From Amoebophrya sp. A120 (taxonomy: Eukaryota; Sar; Dinophyceae; Syndiniales; Amoebophryaceae), in contig CAJINV010000002.1 in the NCBI GenBank assembly GCA_905178155.1, positions 1,828,922 to 1,892,921 of the forward strand: a stretch of 64,000 nucleotides of DNA, read 5' to 3'. The position numbers and the translations under genes were made by a program. How positions within the stretch are numbered: the first letter of the stretch is position 1; each line of letters opens with the position of its first letter. Shown one piece after another: positions 22,362 through 33,800 of the stretch. The notes below the pieces were generated by a model. It worked only from the letters and a program-made list of their open reading frames with translations. It made no database searches and was not told the origin of the DNA.

Positions 22362-25300
22362 TCAAAAGCCGAAAAACGAGAAAATGGATGGCTCTTCTCC
22401 TGGCGGCTTTTTCGGGTCCCTGCCGCCTAGTGTGATGTGGGTATAATCGGAACCGTCTGTTTCCCCGGACTCCATGTCCTCGACCATTGATTCATCCTCC
22501 CCCGCTGCAGCGGACATGACGCTCATCGCCGCACCTAGACTCCCGGAAAAAGTTTTCCGCTCCGCCTTCTCGGGGTTTATTTTCCCCGCGGAGGCCGTCT
22601 TCGTCTTTTTCGTACCGCCGGACTTTTTCGTGGTAGCTTTTTTCGTCGTTCCTGCTTTCACCGACGATTTCGGTGCTTCGTTCGCAGCTCCTCCGGGCAG
22701 CGCGGCTGCGGCTCCTTTTCCTTTTCCCTTTGTCTCCAAAGACGCGAGAAAAGAGGGGCGTTGCCGGACTGCGGTGTCAACGGCCGGAGGGCTCGAGACG
22801 GCGGCTGCGGGGGTTATCAAATGCAAATATGTCTGGGTCTGGAAGGACCCGAACTTGTGATGCGAGCAGTTGTGGACTAGACAAAGATCTGTGTTGCATG
22901 ACTGGCACTAGGTGCTCACTTCTGGTCACGCTGAGAGGGTATCTCTCTTGCAGAATAGGCATCACGAAGGGGCAGCAGAACCTGTGATGCTAGGCTCCGC
23001 ATTCCAGACTTGAGCGAGCTTGGCAAAACTGCATGACAAATCTCGGAGTCTCCCAGACCCAGACACATTTGCAATGCATAGGGGTGGAACTAGGACCCCC
23101 ACCGAACGCCGGCGGGTTGGAGGAGGCCCCCTTAAGGGCCTGCGCGGATGTGGCGGGGGCTTGCGATACGGGTGAGGTACTTGCCTTATGGAAGTGTTAG
23201 GTTCGAAATCGACAAAGTTGAAATAATTTGCCATGCATAAAATGGAGGCCAGTTGAAGCCCAGTTTCCAAGTGGGCATGACAAATTTGGGTACAATCTAA
23301 ATCCAGTTTGTCATGCTGCTCGGGTAAGGACGACGCCTTTTGTCATGCTCCTTGAGCAGCTCTATTTCTACCCCTCAACAGGCTTACAATCTGCCTCTCT
23401 TGCGACCTCTGCAATACAGAAAGATTCTGCGTTGCATTTTATGCATGACAAACTCAAACTATTTCAACTTTGACGATTTCGATCCTGACACATCCATATG
23501 CTTTCGGCTGCTCCGTGTATTTGCTACCGTCGATCCGTAGTTTCGGACTGTCATCCACCGCCGGCGCACTTGTAGTTCCGGTGGCGCCGTAGTTGGTCGG
23601 GGCGTGCCCCACTAACGCGGCTATCGGGTCTGGCGGTTCGTCACGCTGATTTTTTGCGGGGAGATTGGGATTGCGTTCGCTTACCTGCTGACTGGCGCGC
23701 AAGAATTGACTCACGTTCCCGGCTATCAAGTGCAAATATGTCTGGGTCTGGAAGGCTGCCAGACTTGTAATGCTTCGCTGACAGGAGAGAAAGCTCTGTC
23801 ATGCATGTCGCGCTACCACGCCTTTTTTTTGTATATGCAAATATTGCTTTTGCTCATGAAGACATGCAGTTTACGCGAGATCTAGCCGCTCAGAAACTTG
23901 TCATGCGCGTCCCCATATTGGAGGTTGCTTGGTGATTCGCAAACTAGCATCACAACTTTCGAGACCCAGACATTTTTGCATTCGATACCAGCCTGAGCGT
24001 TGATTAAGGAAATTCTGGAAATTATCAAAAGGAAAAATCCCCCCTCCCCATATTGAAAAGGTGTGTTGCCGAAAATTTGCGTTGCTGATTTGAGGTCACA
24101 AATCGTCTCTGTGTTGCATGAAGGCAACTCCAAAAGCTCCGCCGCTTTCTACAGGCGTTTTGACATGCTGTTTTAGCTACAGCGTAGACGTCTTTCATGC
24201 TACGCGCCTAGGCCAAAACCTGTCTACTCAGGCTTAGTATGGGCCTGCAGTCCTCGCTAGCAGCACAAATTTGATTTGTGTACGCAAGTCCGGCATCAGA
24301 AACTTCGTTTTGATATGGGGAGGGGGGATTTTTCATTCTGATAGAAATGTCGAAGTCCCCGCCCTCGTCCTTCGCCCCCTGGATGAGTTGCAGGCAGAGT
24401 TTCTGGCTCTTCTTGTCGCAGTGGACTGGACACAGGTGGAAGAAGCCTCGTCTCAAGCTTTTGTCCGCAATTTGAGAGGATTGTGGGACGAAGAGACAGA
24501 CCGCGGTGGTATTCCCTCCGCACCCGAGACTCACATCGGAAAGCGCCACGTGATTCACCTCCGAGAGGCTCGCGGCTTGCAAAGTTTCGTACTGGTTTTT
24601 CGTCACGTAGAAGAACTTCAGCCCTAACGCATACACCGTGTGCTCATAGGTGGCGGTCTCGCTTTTCCCACACTCGCAGATGCAGAAAATCGCGATAAGT
24701 AAGGAGATCAGCAACAACCCGCCCGCGCCGGCCCACACGGCGAGAATCCCCCTTCGGTAAAACTGGTGATAGGGTGGGTTGGTGAACCAGTCCGCAATCT
24801 GCTGCTCGGTCATTGCAGCTTTTTTCTCCTCTGTTATCTCCTGCTCCTGAATCTTTGCCAAGTGCTCCTGCTTCAGCGCTTCCGTTTTGGACTGCACGAA
24901 CAGCGTGCCGCCGAACCCCGCGCCGACGCATAACCCAAGGAGAACGATGACCCAGATGATGACCAGACAGCGGCTCTTCTTCTTCCGCGCTTGTTCTACC
25001 TGCTCCCCGACGCGCCAGATGGCCACGAGGTTGTCGTCGTGGTTTCGCGCGTGTTTATCAAATGCAAATATGTCTGGAGGGTCTGGAACACGAGTGTACA
25101 CTTGTCATGCAAGGTTTCCATGACCCATGAGGTCTGGAATGTGGGACCTAGCATGACAGACTCTGTGGGGGGTCTGTTATGCCTCCCCTGCATGAGAGAC
25201 TGACTCCCTCCGATTTTGGTCGAAAGTGGACAGATTTTGGCACTCATGCAACACAGTTTTCTAGCATGATTCGGATTTAGCATGACAAGTCGCAATCTTC

Positions 25301-25393
25301 CAGACACAGACATATTTGCAATCCATAGTGTTCCTGCATGTGCCATTCGTCGTTGGCGTCCGCGCCGGAAAACAGCTGGACGCCGACTGGCAT
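22362..25393 (-). CDS. MP2: two-span membrane protein with disordered tail
   Basis: Exons 25328-25393, 24344-25055, 23988-24022, 23499-23723, 23081-23186 and 22362-22814; 523 codons. Closest relative in the window is MP1: both start with GVQLFSGADA then DEWHMQEHA. The conserved VAIWRVG follows, then a basic stretch, span 1 (LVIIWVIVLLGLCVGAGF), a charged loop, span 2 (GGLLLISLLIAIFCIC), and the YALGLKFFYV-type domain with many Cys. The tail is Pro/Ala-rich, contains NYGAT as in MP1, and ends in a Lys-rich stretch followed by an acidic region. Five introners (A, D, A, K, A) and no ordinary intron. The first introner, between QEH and ARN, is missing from the same place in MP1. No known function. 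Confidence 0.86.
22815..23080. mobile_element. Introner family A in MP2
   Basis: 266 nt; flanking repeat ggggt, exact. Joins GPSST to PAAAV. Confidence 0.9.
23187..23498. mobile_element. Introner family K in MP2 (only copy here)
   Basis: Inverted ends TATGGAAGTGTTAGG / CCTGACACATCCATA, continued inward by AAATCGNCAAAGTTGAAAT. Flanks tgcct/tgctt, one mismatch. Joins EQPKA to STSPV. Confidence 0.87.
23724..23987. mobile_element. Introner family A in MP2
   Basis: 264 nt; flanks ccggc/ccagc, one mismatch. Joins NAQAG to NVSQF. Confidence 0.88.
24023..24343. mobile_element. Introner family D in MP2
   Basis: 321 nt; flanking repeat gaaat, exact. Interior very similar to the D copy in MP1, including gcctgcagtcctc. 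Joins DFDIS to RISLI. Confidence 0.9.
25056..25327. mobile_element. Introner family A in MP2, absent from MP1
   Basis: 272 nt; flanking repeat gtgtt, exact. Sits between HMQEH and ARNHD. MP1 reads HMQEHAQDH without any intron, so the uninterrupted site can be read directly. Confidence 0.94.
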
Positions 25394-26988
25394 GGCGATG
25401 GTTTTCGGTAGTGGTGTGGAAGCTGTAGTGTTATACTGATGTTCTAGTTTGTTTTTTACGTAAAGTACTTCTCCTCGAGCTTCTAGACTGGGCTCCAGTC
25501 TATTTGCGTCACAACGTCGCCGGGAAACTCACATTGTACTTGTACTTTTAACGGGGGGACCACGCGGCAGCTTTTGCGCGCTGCGTGGCTTAGTCGAGTT
25601 TTTAGTTTTGTTGTTAACATAGTTGTTTTTTTCGAAAATGCAAATCAAGTGTAGTGTATAGATCTTTCAACATATACATAACAATGGCTATTTCTACTCT
25701 TCATCCAATTGGGTTCCAATATGGAAGTAGCCTGTTGGTGTTAATTTTGTCCATAGCACGGGTGGAGGTCGTGAAAAGCGATAAACATGTGATGTTTGCA
25801 CGAGAAGGAGGATGACGGAAACAAGTGAACAAAGTGTATGTACGACGGGACGCTAGAAGTACGCTGTAGCACGACACCGAGATGATGATGGGGTTGTACG
25901 AATACGAACTAAGCGTAAGCCGGACAAAACCGAACAACCGAAGCAAGCATGTCTACTATCGCGAAACATCAGGCACGGCTGGGAATACTACATGAAGCCA
26001 CGAAGAAAATCCTTCTTCGTACCGACTTCTCATTTGGCATCGTAACTAATGGTTAAACCGAAGAATCAAAACTCGCTTTGGTTTCGCCGATACGGCCTGA
26101 CGCGACACAGGTAAGCACAGTACTGCAAGGTCGTGGACGAAGTTCAAAATTCTGCAGAAGGAAAGTGTTCCACCGAGATCACATCCGAAATTTACGTATC
26201 TTCATCTTGGGCAGAGAGACGATAGGGATGCCGAAAAATAAGCAAAACCTGCTGGCCGATCACATGAGTTGCTGGAGAACTGTGATGAAAAGCAGTTACG
26301 GCTTTATTTCTTGCACGTGCGCTGCTATTCTGTTTCTGGATGGTCCCGTCTATGCAGGCTTTTGCACTGTACCTCAGGGAGCGGAAGACTCGATTTTTCT
26401 TTTTGGGATGATAAAGCGAAAGTGCACGATTAATTATGTCTGAAAGTATGTAAAAGCTAAAAACTGTGAAATAAGATCAAAAAACAAAGACTGACATAGA
26501 ATGCTTAATTTTGATTCTCTATGTGAAACTGTCGACGCACCATGAGGCACGACGACATAATGCGGGGTGGGTGCTGAATGTGAAAGTTAAACCACGTCTT
26601 TGAGTTTTTCTCTGCGAAGCGGGTTACGCCTTATTTTTGTGGTTCTCTAAATCTGTGAGGGTGAGTGCTATCGTGACTGTAGTGTTCACACAAGGTGCTG
26701 TAAATAGGAATTTTCGTTTTTGGTGATACTGTCGTCCTCTGAATAGAAAAATTACTAAAAATAAGTAGGTAGTAGAAAAAATTATTCTTCAGGATGTGCG
26801 ATGTGCCGATCCATCCTACGGTGTGGGTTCGTTCTTTCGTGTTTTGCTTCTTGACTGCCACAAGCAGAGGAATAACTACAGCCTCTTCTTCTCACGCCTG
26901 GTCCTGCTCCAAGAAGTGAACAACCGGCTTCCATCTCAGACAAATCGAAAAACGATTGAATGATCTTATGACCCCGCCCACTAAAAAA
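25394..26988. other. Intergenic between MP2 and MP3
   Basis: No gene supported; short ORFs only (the longest, 26078-26443 plus, shows no family mark). No introner copy seen. Confidence 0.55.
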
Positions 26989-28763
26989 TCAAATTCTTGC
27001 CATCATTTCCCGCCGCTTTTCGTCGTACTCGAACTGCGTAATGGCCTCCGCATCCAACAACTGCTTCAATTGCATAATTTTCGCAAAAACGTCCTCCGAC
27101 CGGGGTCGGAGCTGCGCAGCTCCCGTGATAACTGCTGCGGTTGCTCTGTCCACGTCAGAAATCACGGAAGATGAAGTACCTCCCGCAGCCACGCCGGCTG
27201 CAGTCCTGCTCTGGTTCCCCTCGGTTGTACCTGTCGGAGCTGCTACGCTCGCATTCATTCCCGTTGATTGTTCTGCGGAAACTGTATTCGCGTCATTGTT
27301 ATCTGTTGCTCCGTACATAGTTCCCGATTGGTTCGTTGTATTCGTAGTATCCGCGCCCGAGGATAGGGCAGCTGCGTAATTGGCCGCGGATAGTTGTTGC
27401 TGCTGTTGTTGCATCTGCAAGACGACCATTTTGGCCGCGCCGGTGCTGCTGCGGAGGTATTTTTCCCGTTGTTCGCGGATCATCTTCACCGCGCTCTCTG
27501 GATCATTGCACAAAACCGTGCAGTGGGAGTGCAAGATGTTGGTTACCCCCCCGATCTGCGCGTAGGGCATCAGGCCAGAGTGGTGCTGAATGGTGTCAAC
27601 TAACGCGTTCCCGACCGGAACGTGGAGCTTCACACCCGTGGTCCCGCCGTAGCAGTAGAATAACCCGGATTCCTTGTGATCCACCGTCACGCTCGTGATC
27701 TGGCCCAAGTCGCAATAGGCCCGATCATCCCCGGACTTGTACAATTTCCCCATGTCGATGCTCCGGAGTTTGTAAAAGTTCTTTTCCCCGAGCGCCCACA
27801 CCATCCCTTCGAGTCTTGCATTCGTTTTCTCACTGCGCCAATACGACCGGCACATGAAACTCGCGATTAACAGCATCCCAGGGACCGTGATCACCAAAAT
27901 GCCCACGATCATGGCGTCGTTGCACAAAAAGCCACCTGTGCTTTCTGGTTTTGAAAGAGGTGCTGAAGACGCAAGAGTTGCTTTGTTCGCTGCTCCTGTC
28001 GCTGCTAACGCGGATTGCAGTTCTTCCTCTTGCAGTTTTTTCTCCTCATCTAAGTCCGGTCGCATAATCCCCCACAGAGTCACGGGAACCACGGCGATCG
28101 CGAGACAGTATCAAATGCAAGCATGTCTGGGTCTGGAAGAGTCGGGGCTTGTCATGCACATTTTGCATGGCCCGTGAGGTCTGTGATGCAGATCCTAGCG
28201 TCACAGATTTTTTGAGGGCATTTCTCATGCTTATCCCGCATGAGAAATGCCCTCTTCGCATGCCAAGAAATCGACTCCTCTTGCTGCTCATGCAACACAG
28301 ATATTTTCAGAATCCGCAGGGACCATTACAAGTTCCACTTTTCCAGACCCAGACATATTTGCACTGCATAGACAGAGCAGCAATGCGATGATGCTCGTCC
28401 ACACCTGACAGGTGTTGTTTTTTTCGATGGTTTCCCGGTTTTCCTCCGAGACCCGCCATATCGCGATTAACTTGTCGTTGTCTTCTATCCCACGAAAAAA
28501 GTGTTACAGTTACACATTTGTAGTGAATTCAGCAACACAAAGTTCTCTGCATGACAGAGAAAACTTGTAATGCAAAAATCCTACGTGGAAACACCTATGA
28601 AACGAGGCTCCTATGCATATCCGGCATGACAGAGCTTGTCTGTCTTGCTTGGCCTGCAACACAGTGTACAACTGCAACACTTTTTTCTTGCGATATCTTC
28701 TCTCGCAAACTCCTCGCACTTCTGGCGGTCTTCCTCTTTCGCATTGGAGAGGAGCTGGACCAT
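26989..28763 (-). CDS. MP3: two-span membrane protein with C-terminal SHOCT motif
   Basis: Exons 28696-28763, 28371-28485 and 26989-28108; 430 codons. N-terminus VQLLSNAKEEDR matches MP4; IAIWRVSEEN follows at about 28-37. Spans lie near 49-71 and 123-145. The shared domain begins WALGEKNFY at 162-170 and contains DDRAYCDLGQITSVTVD, very close to MP4. A Gln run and a Ser/Thr/Asn-rich linker lead to a C-terminal helix pair, [20 protein letters not shown], that fits the SHOCT short C-terminal domain (Leu-rich helix, AIT turn, EF/EY pair). In other organisms SHOCT motifs sit at the ends of membrane or PH-like proteins and are thought to mediate oligomerisation. Two introners (C, A) interrupt the N-terminal part only. 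Confidence 0.9.
28109..28370. mobile_element. Introner family A in MP3
   Basis: 262 nt; flanking repeat gacag, exact. Lies inside the first membrane span: joins ALLLC to LAIAV. Confidence 0.92.
28486..28695. mobile_element. Introner family C in MP3
   Basis: 210 nt; flanking repeat tcttc, exact. Joins EFARE to DNDKL; MP4 has ARDCNDK uninterrupted. Confidence 0.92.
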
Positions 28764-29811
28764 TTTGAATTTGAGGCTGCTTTGGTTTTACTAGGAGGAG
28801 GAGCAGGAACTAAGTACCTCGCCTGAATAAAATAAATACGGTGCTGCCACCAGTTTTTGAAACTTATGATGCAAAGCAGTAGCCCTACAGATGAAACTGC
28901 GCATAATTTTCGCTATACGTCAGGGGAGACATTTTCTAACAATCATCTTCTCGGATTAAAATCTAGCACGCGGCTCTGAAGGAAGAAGAAATTCGTCTTC
29001 TCTACTGGTTGTAAAACCTTCTTCATCAGAGGAATCACAAATCGTGGGTGCTTTCAAAAGGAAAATCACATCAAGAAAGCGATCCTGGTGAAAGTTTTTT
29101 TGAGGGAGCTGCAAGGTAAATTTCTTGTTAAGCAACGATACTAAAGCCATAGTCGTCAACATCAAAAGGGAAGCAAAATGATCCACGGACGACGACTTAC
29201 AAATACGAAGAAGCCGACTTTTTTGGTACAACCTTCTATAGCGCCATGCGCAGGTACGGACGATTTTCACTTTTATTCTGTACGGACGATAAAGCTGTCA
29301 GGACGACAACGACGGCTACAGAGCGTAGAAGTCAGTGGATGGTCAAATTTGCAATGCATTTTCAATATCAACACCGAGCTATTCGTCCAACAACACGACC
29401 TCCAACTTCTATACCGAAACTGCACATCAACGAATGTAGTAGCTGCAAGAAATAAGTCGACATCTCATACCGACTTTTTTGCTGAAAACGAAAGTTTTCT
29501 CCTCATGATGGAGCAGGGACACGAACGAAAGGAGGACCAACGAGAAGGACAAACCGAAGCTCACAGCAGTAGCTTAAGTTTATAGGAGGTTGCATTGACG
29601 ACGCAACTGATGGATAGGTGCAACTGATGAAAAGATGAAGGCTGGAGGTTATCTTATTGTAACTGTCTATCTCTAAAAATAAGTGGGTGTTGTCGTGTTG
29701 TTCCCACGTACGTTGTTCTCGTAAAAAAGAAGAAACTGGACTATGAATTATACCATTGTTTACAAAGAAATATCGATAAAAAAATTAACCAATTGTGAAG
29801 GAGATGGAGAT
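28764..29811. other. Intergenic between MP3 and the CCCH gene
   Basis: No supported gene, introner or tandem repeat seen. Only short ORFs on both strands. Confidence 0.55.
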
Positions 29812-29824
29812 CTACATTGTAGAC
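29770..29824. repeat. 55-bp direct repeat, copy at the CCCH gene 3' end
   Basis: Begins atatcgataaaaaaattaac and covers the stop codon and following bases of the CCCH gene (minus strand). An identical copy is at 30659-30713. Confidence 0.85.
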
Positions 29825-30084
29825 GCAGGAGCCGGGGCAAGAGGTGTAGTCGCAGGAGCCGGGTCAGGGTTCGCTGCGTGATGGGCCAACTGCAACCGAT
29901 ACTCACTCCCGTCAAGGTACTCTGGCAAAATCGCCGGCGCATTTTGCGGCAAACGGCCACGCTGCTGCATCCAGTTACGGAGGTCAGTGCACCCCTTCGG
30001 ATCGTGACTGAACTTGCAAGGCGGTCCGAGCCGGCACTTTTCTCCGCCCGCGACATTCTGGCAGTTCAGCTGGGCGATCGGCAT
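29812..30084 (-). CDS. Small single CCCH zinc-finger protein
   Basis: Intron-less, 90 codons. Residues C8, C17, C23 and H27 give C-x8-C-x5-C-x3-H, the classical CCCH zinc finger that binds RNA, followed by a Trp-Met-rich stretch (DLRNWMQQRGR) and a Pro/Ala-rich end. It lies between MP4 and MP3 on the same strand. The last codons, stop and about 40 nt beyond it are repeated at 30659-30713. Likely an RNA-binding protein; the target is unknown. It carries no introner, possibly just because it is short. Confidence 0.8.
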   Translation of the reverse strand: MPIAQLNCQNVAGGEKCRLGPPCKFSHDPKGCTDLRNWMQQRGRLPQNAPAILPEYLDGSEYRLQLAHHAANPDPAPATTPLAPAPASTM

Positions 30085-30851
30085 GGTGTTTTAACGTTTT
30101 GTTTAATTCAATTATACAATTTCTAAAGTCTTACAATTCTAAAATCTTACAAGGATGGATGTGCAGTGGTGTTCACAAAGTAGTCTAGCAGTGTCGCGTG
30201 CGCAATACTTCGTAAAAATAGAAAGGCAAACAGATGTTTTCTGCTCTATTGTGGGCGAACACTATCTACCTATTCGGTCGACATATGTATTCGCGATTTT
30301 GCTGCTATTCCTGCAAATCTGTACAAGTACAGACAGATGAATATTTTCGGAGAGTGCGACGTTCGTGCGGGGTAGTGCAACATCATGGATTTCAAATTTG
30401 GAGAGCTCTATTCTATGTGCTTGGATATGAAGATGAACTTTTACTACGCGCGCGGAACTGAGTATTTAAGTGCTTGCACCATCCTATTTCAAATATTTTA
30501 CATCGAGGCTTTCGACCTGCCCCGACCGCCCCTCATCGTGCGAAGCGCTCAAATTGATTACTGAGACAAGCAATTTCTAGTTTTGTTCTTTCGTTGGAGG
30601 GATGGTGCTTAGCCTAGGGCGAACAAAGAATGAAGAGAAAAAGGAAAAAGAAATAGAGCATATCGATAAAAAAATTAACCAATTGTGAAGGAGATGGAGA
30701 TCTACATTGTAGACAAGTTGGGGAAAAAATAAAGCAGATTCTTGTCGTCCGAAGGACTGCCTGTGATTTCTTAATATCGTGTCCTGAAGTGTAGTCACCG
30801 AGACCGAGGCGAGAAGAAGACCATTTTTCACGTCACCTCCAAATCTACTCT
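30085..30851. other. Intergenic between the CCCH gene and MP4
   Basis: Contains the second 55-bp copy near the MP4 3' end; otherwise no gene seen. Confidence 0.55.
30659..30713. repeat. 55-bp direct repeat, copy downstream of MP4
   Basis: Same sequence and orientation as 29770-29824, about 140 bp beyond the MP4 stop, so the same 3' flank stands behind two neighbouring genes. Confidence 0.85.
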
Positions 30852-33800
30852 TCAATGAAACTGTCTCATGAGGTCTTCGCGTTTTGTGTCGTACTCGAAT
30901 TGCGTAATGGCCTCCGCATCCAGAAGTTGCTTAAGCGCCAGGATTTTTCGCGACACATCCTCCGGATTAGAAGTTGTCGTGGTGCCATAATTTTCATTTT
31001 GCTGTCCCATCATAGGATAACCACCAGCACCGCCCGGCATTTGCACCACCACCATCGGCGCGCCACCGCCGCTTTTGACGTACTTTTCCTTGGCCTCGCG
31101 AATCATCTTTGCCGCGCCGTTTGGGTCGGAGCACCACACCCGACAGGAGGGATTCAGCAGGGCTGAGCGTATGACCTGCAAAAGCATCGTATCCGATACG
31201 ATATGCATTTTATACTAGTGCGATACGGTATCGCACTAGCATAAAATGCATTACAAGTTAGCTTAGCATGAGAAATGGATTTTGTCATGCTGATCTAGTA
31301 CCTTGGGACGGAGAAGCGGTAAAAATAAATGCAATTACTACGAGTACGATACTTTTGCACAGGATAGAGCGGTTGTCTCGGCTATTTGCCTGCAGCGGGT
31401 CGGCGATCGCGCAGCCGAGTTGGACGTGTAGTTTGACAGCGGTGGTTCCGCCAGAGCAGACAAACATCCCCGACTCCGCCTGGTCAATGGTGATCGAGTT
31501 GATTTGCGACAACTCACAGTAGGCCCGGTCGCTGCCGGATTGATACAGTCTCCCCATGTTCACAGTCTGCATCTTGTAGAAATTCTTCTCCCCCAGCGCC
31601 CACACCTTGCCCTCCATGGACGCTTTGGCACTCTTCTGCGACATACACATGCACCCGATGCACAACACCATCGGTAGGAGAGAAAGGAGAATTGAAAGGA
31701 GAATTTTTGGAAGGAAATCTGTACCTTCCCCACTGGCTTTGCCGCCTGAGCCTGTGACAAAAAACACGGTAACCGATATGGAGATGAGACCAATCACGAC
31801 ACAGATGACGTGGCTGCAACACAGGCCCTTCCGCACCGACTCCTTGTTTATGAACTGCAAAAGTATCGCACTCGTATAAATGCATTACAAATTTCCTCAG
31901 CATGAGAAATAAAATTTGTCATGCGGCTTTACTTTAAGAAAAAAATTTGTTGTTGTTGTTGTTGTTGTTGAGTAAGATCCTATGGGAGGACCCTCACAAC
32001 TACCTCTTCCAGTCGGGTGACTATCGGCATGAGGAGTTGTGGTAAAGCTATTCCCCCTTTCTATCCGAAAATAAAAAGGATCGAGGAGACCAGAGCCCCA
32101 TGTGCGAGAATGTGGGCGAGGACGCACACAACTAGTACACTCCCGCTATAACAGCACCTGGGAGACACAGTGACACAACTCAAATATTAAGACTCGCACG
32201 GGGGATGGTAGCTTTGTTCCCTTGGGACCAGAAGACCACTTAAGGCAACCGGATCGAGGCGGGACCGAACCCTGAAGGGGAGTGATTTACATACACATCC
32301 TTCAAGGGGGCACACCGAAACAACCGAGACTTCATGGTGGAGCCAGGTCCGGCGTAGTGCCAACTACCTGAAAATATACCGAAGGGGTCGAGCAACAGAA
32401 GCAGAACCTTACCGATACCAACCGAAGTCTGATCTAATGCCCGCAACTGATCTACGGCCGAAATCTGATCTAGTTATCGCAGACGAAATCTGATCTATTC
32501 ACTATTTTCCAGCAATGCAAAAATAAAACCTGATCGAATTACAAAGATAAAAAACCAGATCCATGGCAGTCAATAGAGAATGATGATCGTAGTGCAGTGC
32601 CAACGTGATCTAAAAATTTTGATCCAAATCATGCGACCGACATGTTTGAACAACGCGACACCAACAACACAAAGACGTCGGCGGGAATATAGCTATAAGG
32701 CCTCCCCTACGCTGGGAAACAACAGTACGCAACCGAACCCAACAAACTGGCAATAACCTCCAGGGGATCCGCCAACAGAGAAGAAGGGGAGGGGGGCAGT
32801 AATGCAGGAAAATGTAAAACCCGAACCGAAGAGATTGCTTCTTTGTTCCTTTAAAGCAATAAAGCGGAGAGAGCTGGCAAAGGAAATAGGGCGGAAATAG
32901 TAGCGAAGCAAAAACATACCATCATAACCAAACCCCGGCGAAGTGCCGGGGCCGCAATATCCATACAGGAAAAGGCCCAAGGCCGCAGGCGGTAGGCATA
33001 GGGCTAAGGCAGCAGGTAAAGGGCTGCCGACGGTAGGCACTGGGCAAAAGGCGGTAGGCATAGGGCTACAAGCATAAGGCAAAAAGCATAAGGCAAAGGG
33101 CATAAGGCAAAAGGCATAAGGCAAAAGGCATAAGGCGCAAGAAGTAAGGCATCAATAAGGCATAAGGCATAAATAAGGCATAAGGCATACAAAAGGCATA
33201 AGGCATAAAAAAGGCATAAGGCATAAATAAGGCGTAAGGCATAAATAAGGCACAAGGCATAAATAAGGCATAGGGCATAAGGCACGCATAAGGCATAAAT
33301 AAGGCATAAGGCATAAGGCAGAAGGCAGAAGGCAGAAGGCAGAAGGCAGAAGGCAGAAGGCAGAAGGCAGAAGGCAGAAGGCAGAAGGCAGAAGGCAGAA
33401 GGCAGAAGGCAGAAGGCAGAAGGCAGAAGGCAGAAGGCAGAAGGCAGAAGGCAGAAGGCAGAAGGCAGAAGGCAGAAGGCATAAATAAAAAGGCATAAGG
33501 CACAGCTAAGGCATAAGGCAGAGCTAAGGCATAAGGCAAAACAAAGGCATAAGGCATAGCTGAGGCATGAGGCATGGCCAAGGCTGCTAAAAGCGGTAGG
33601 CAAAAGGCCAAAGGACAGCAGGAAAAAAGCCAAAAGGCTGAAGGAAAGCGCATAGGGCCAGCGGTCGTAGGACGTCAGAAGTCCAAAGCAGGCAGGGCGG
33701 CAGGCATAAGGCCAAAGTCGGAAGGCGTAAGGCCAAACACGGTAGGCATAAAGCCAAAAACATTAGGCCTAAGGCCAAAAACAGTAGGCAAAAGGCCAGA

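Noticed and set aside
33004-33653. Long minus-strand ORFs in the AGGCAGA array
   Set aside because: A 7-bp repeat leaves all frames of that strand open; the peptide is only the repeat read out.
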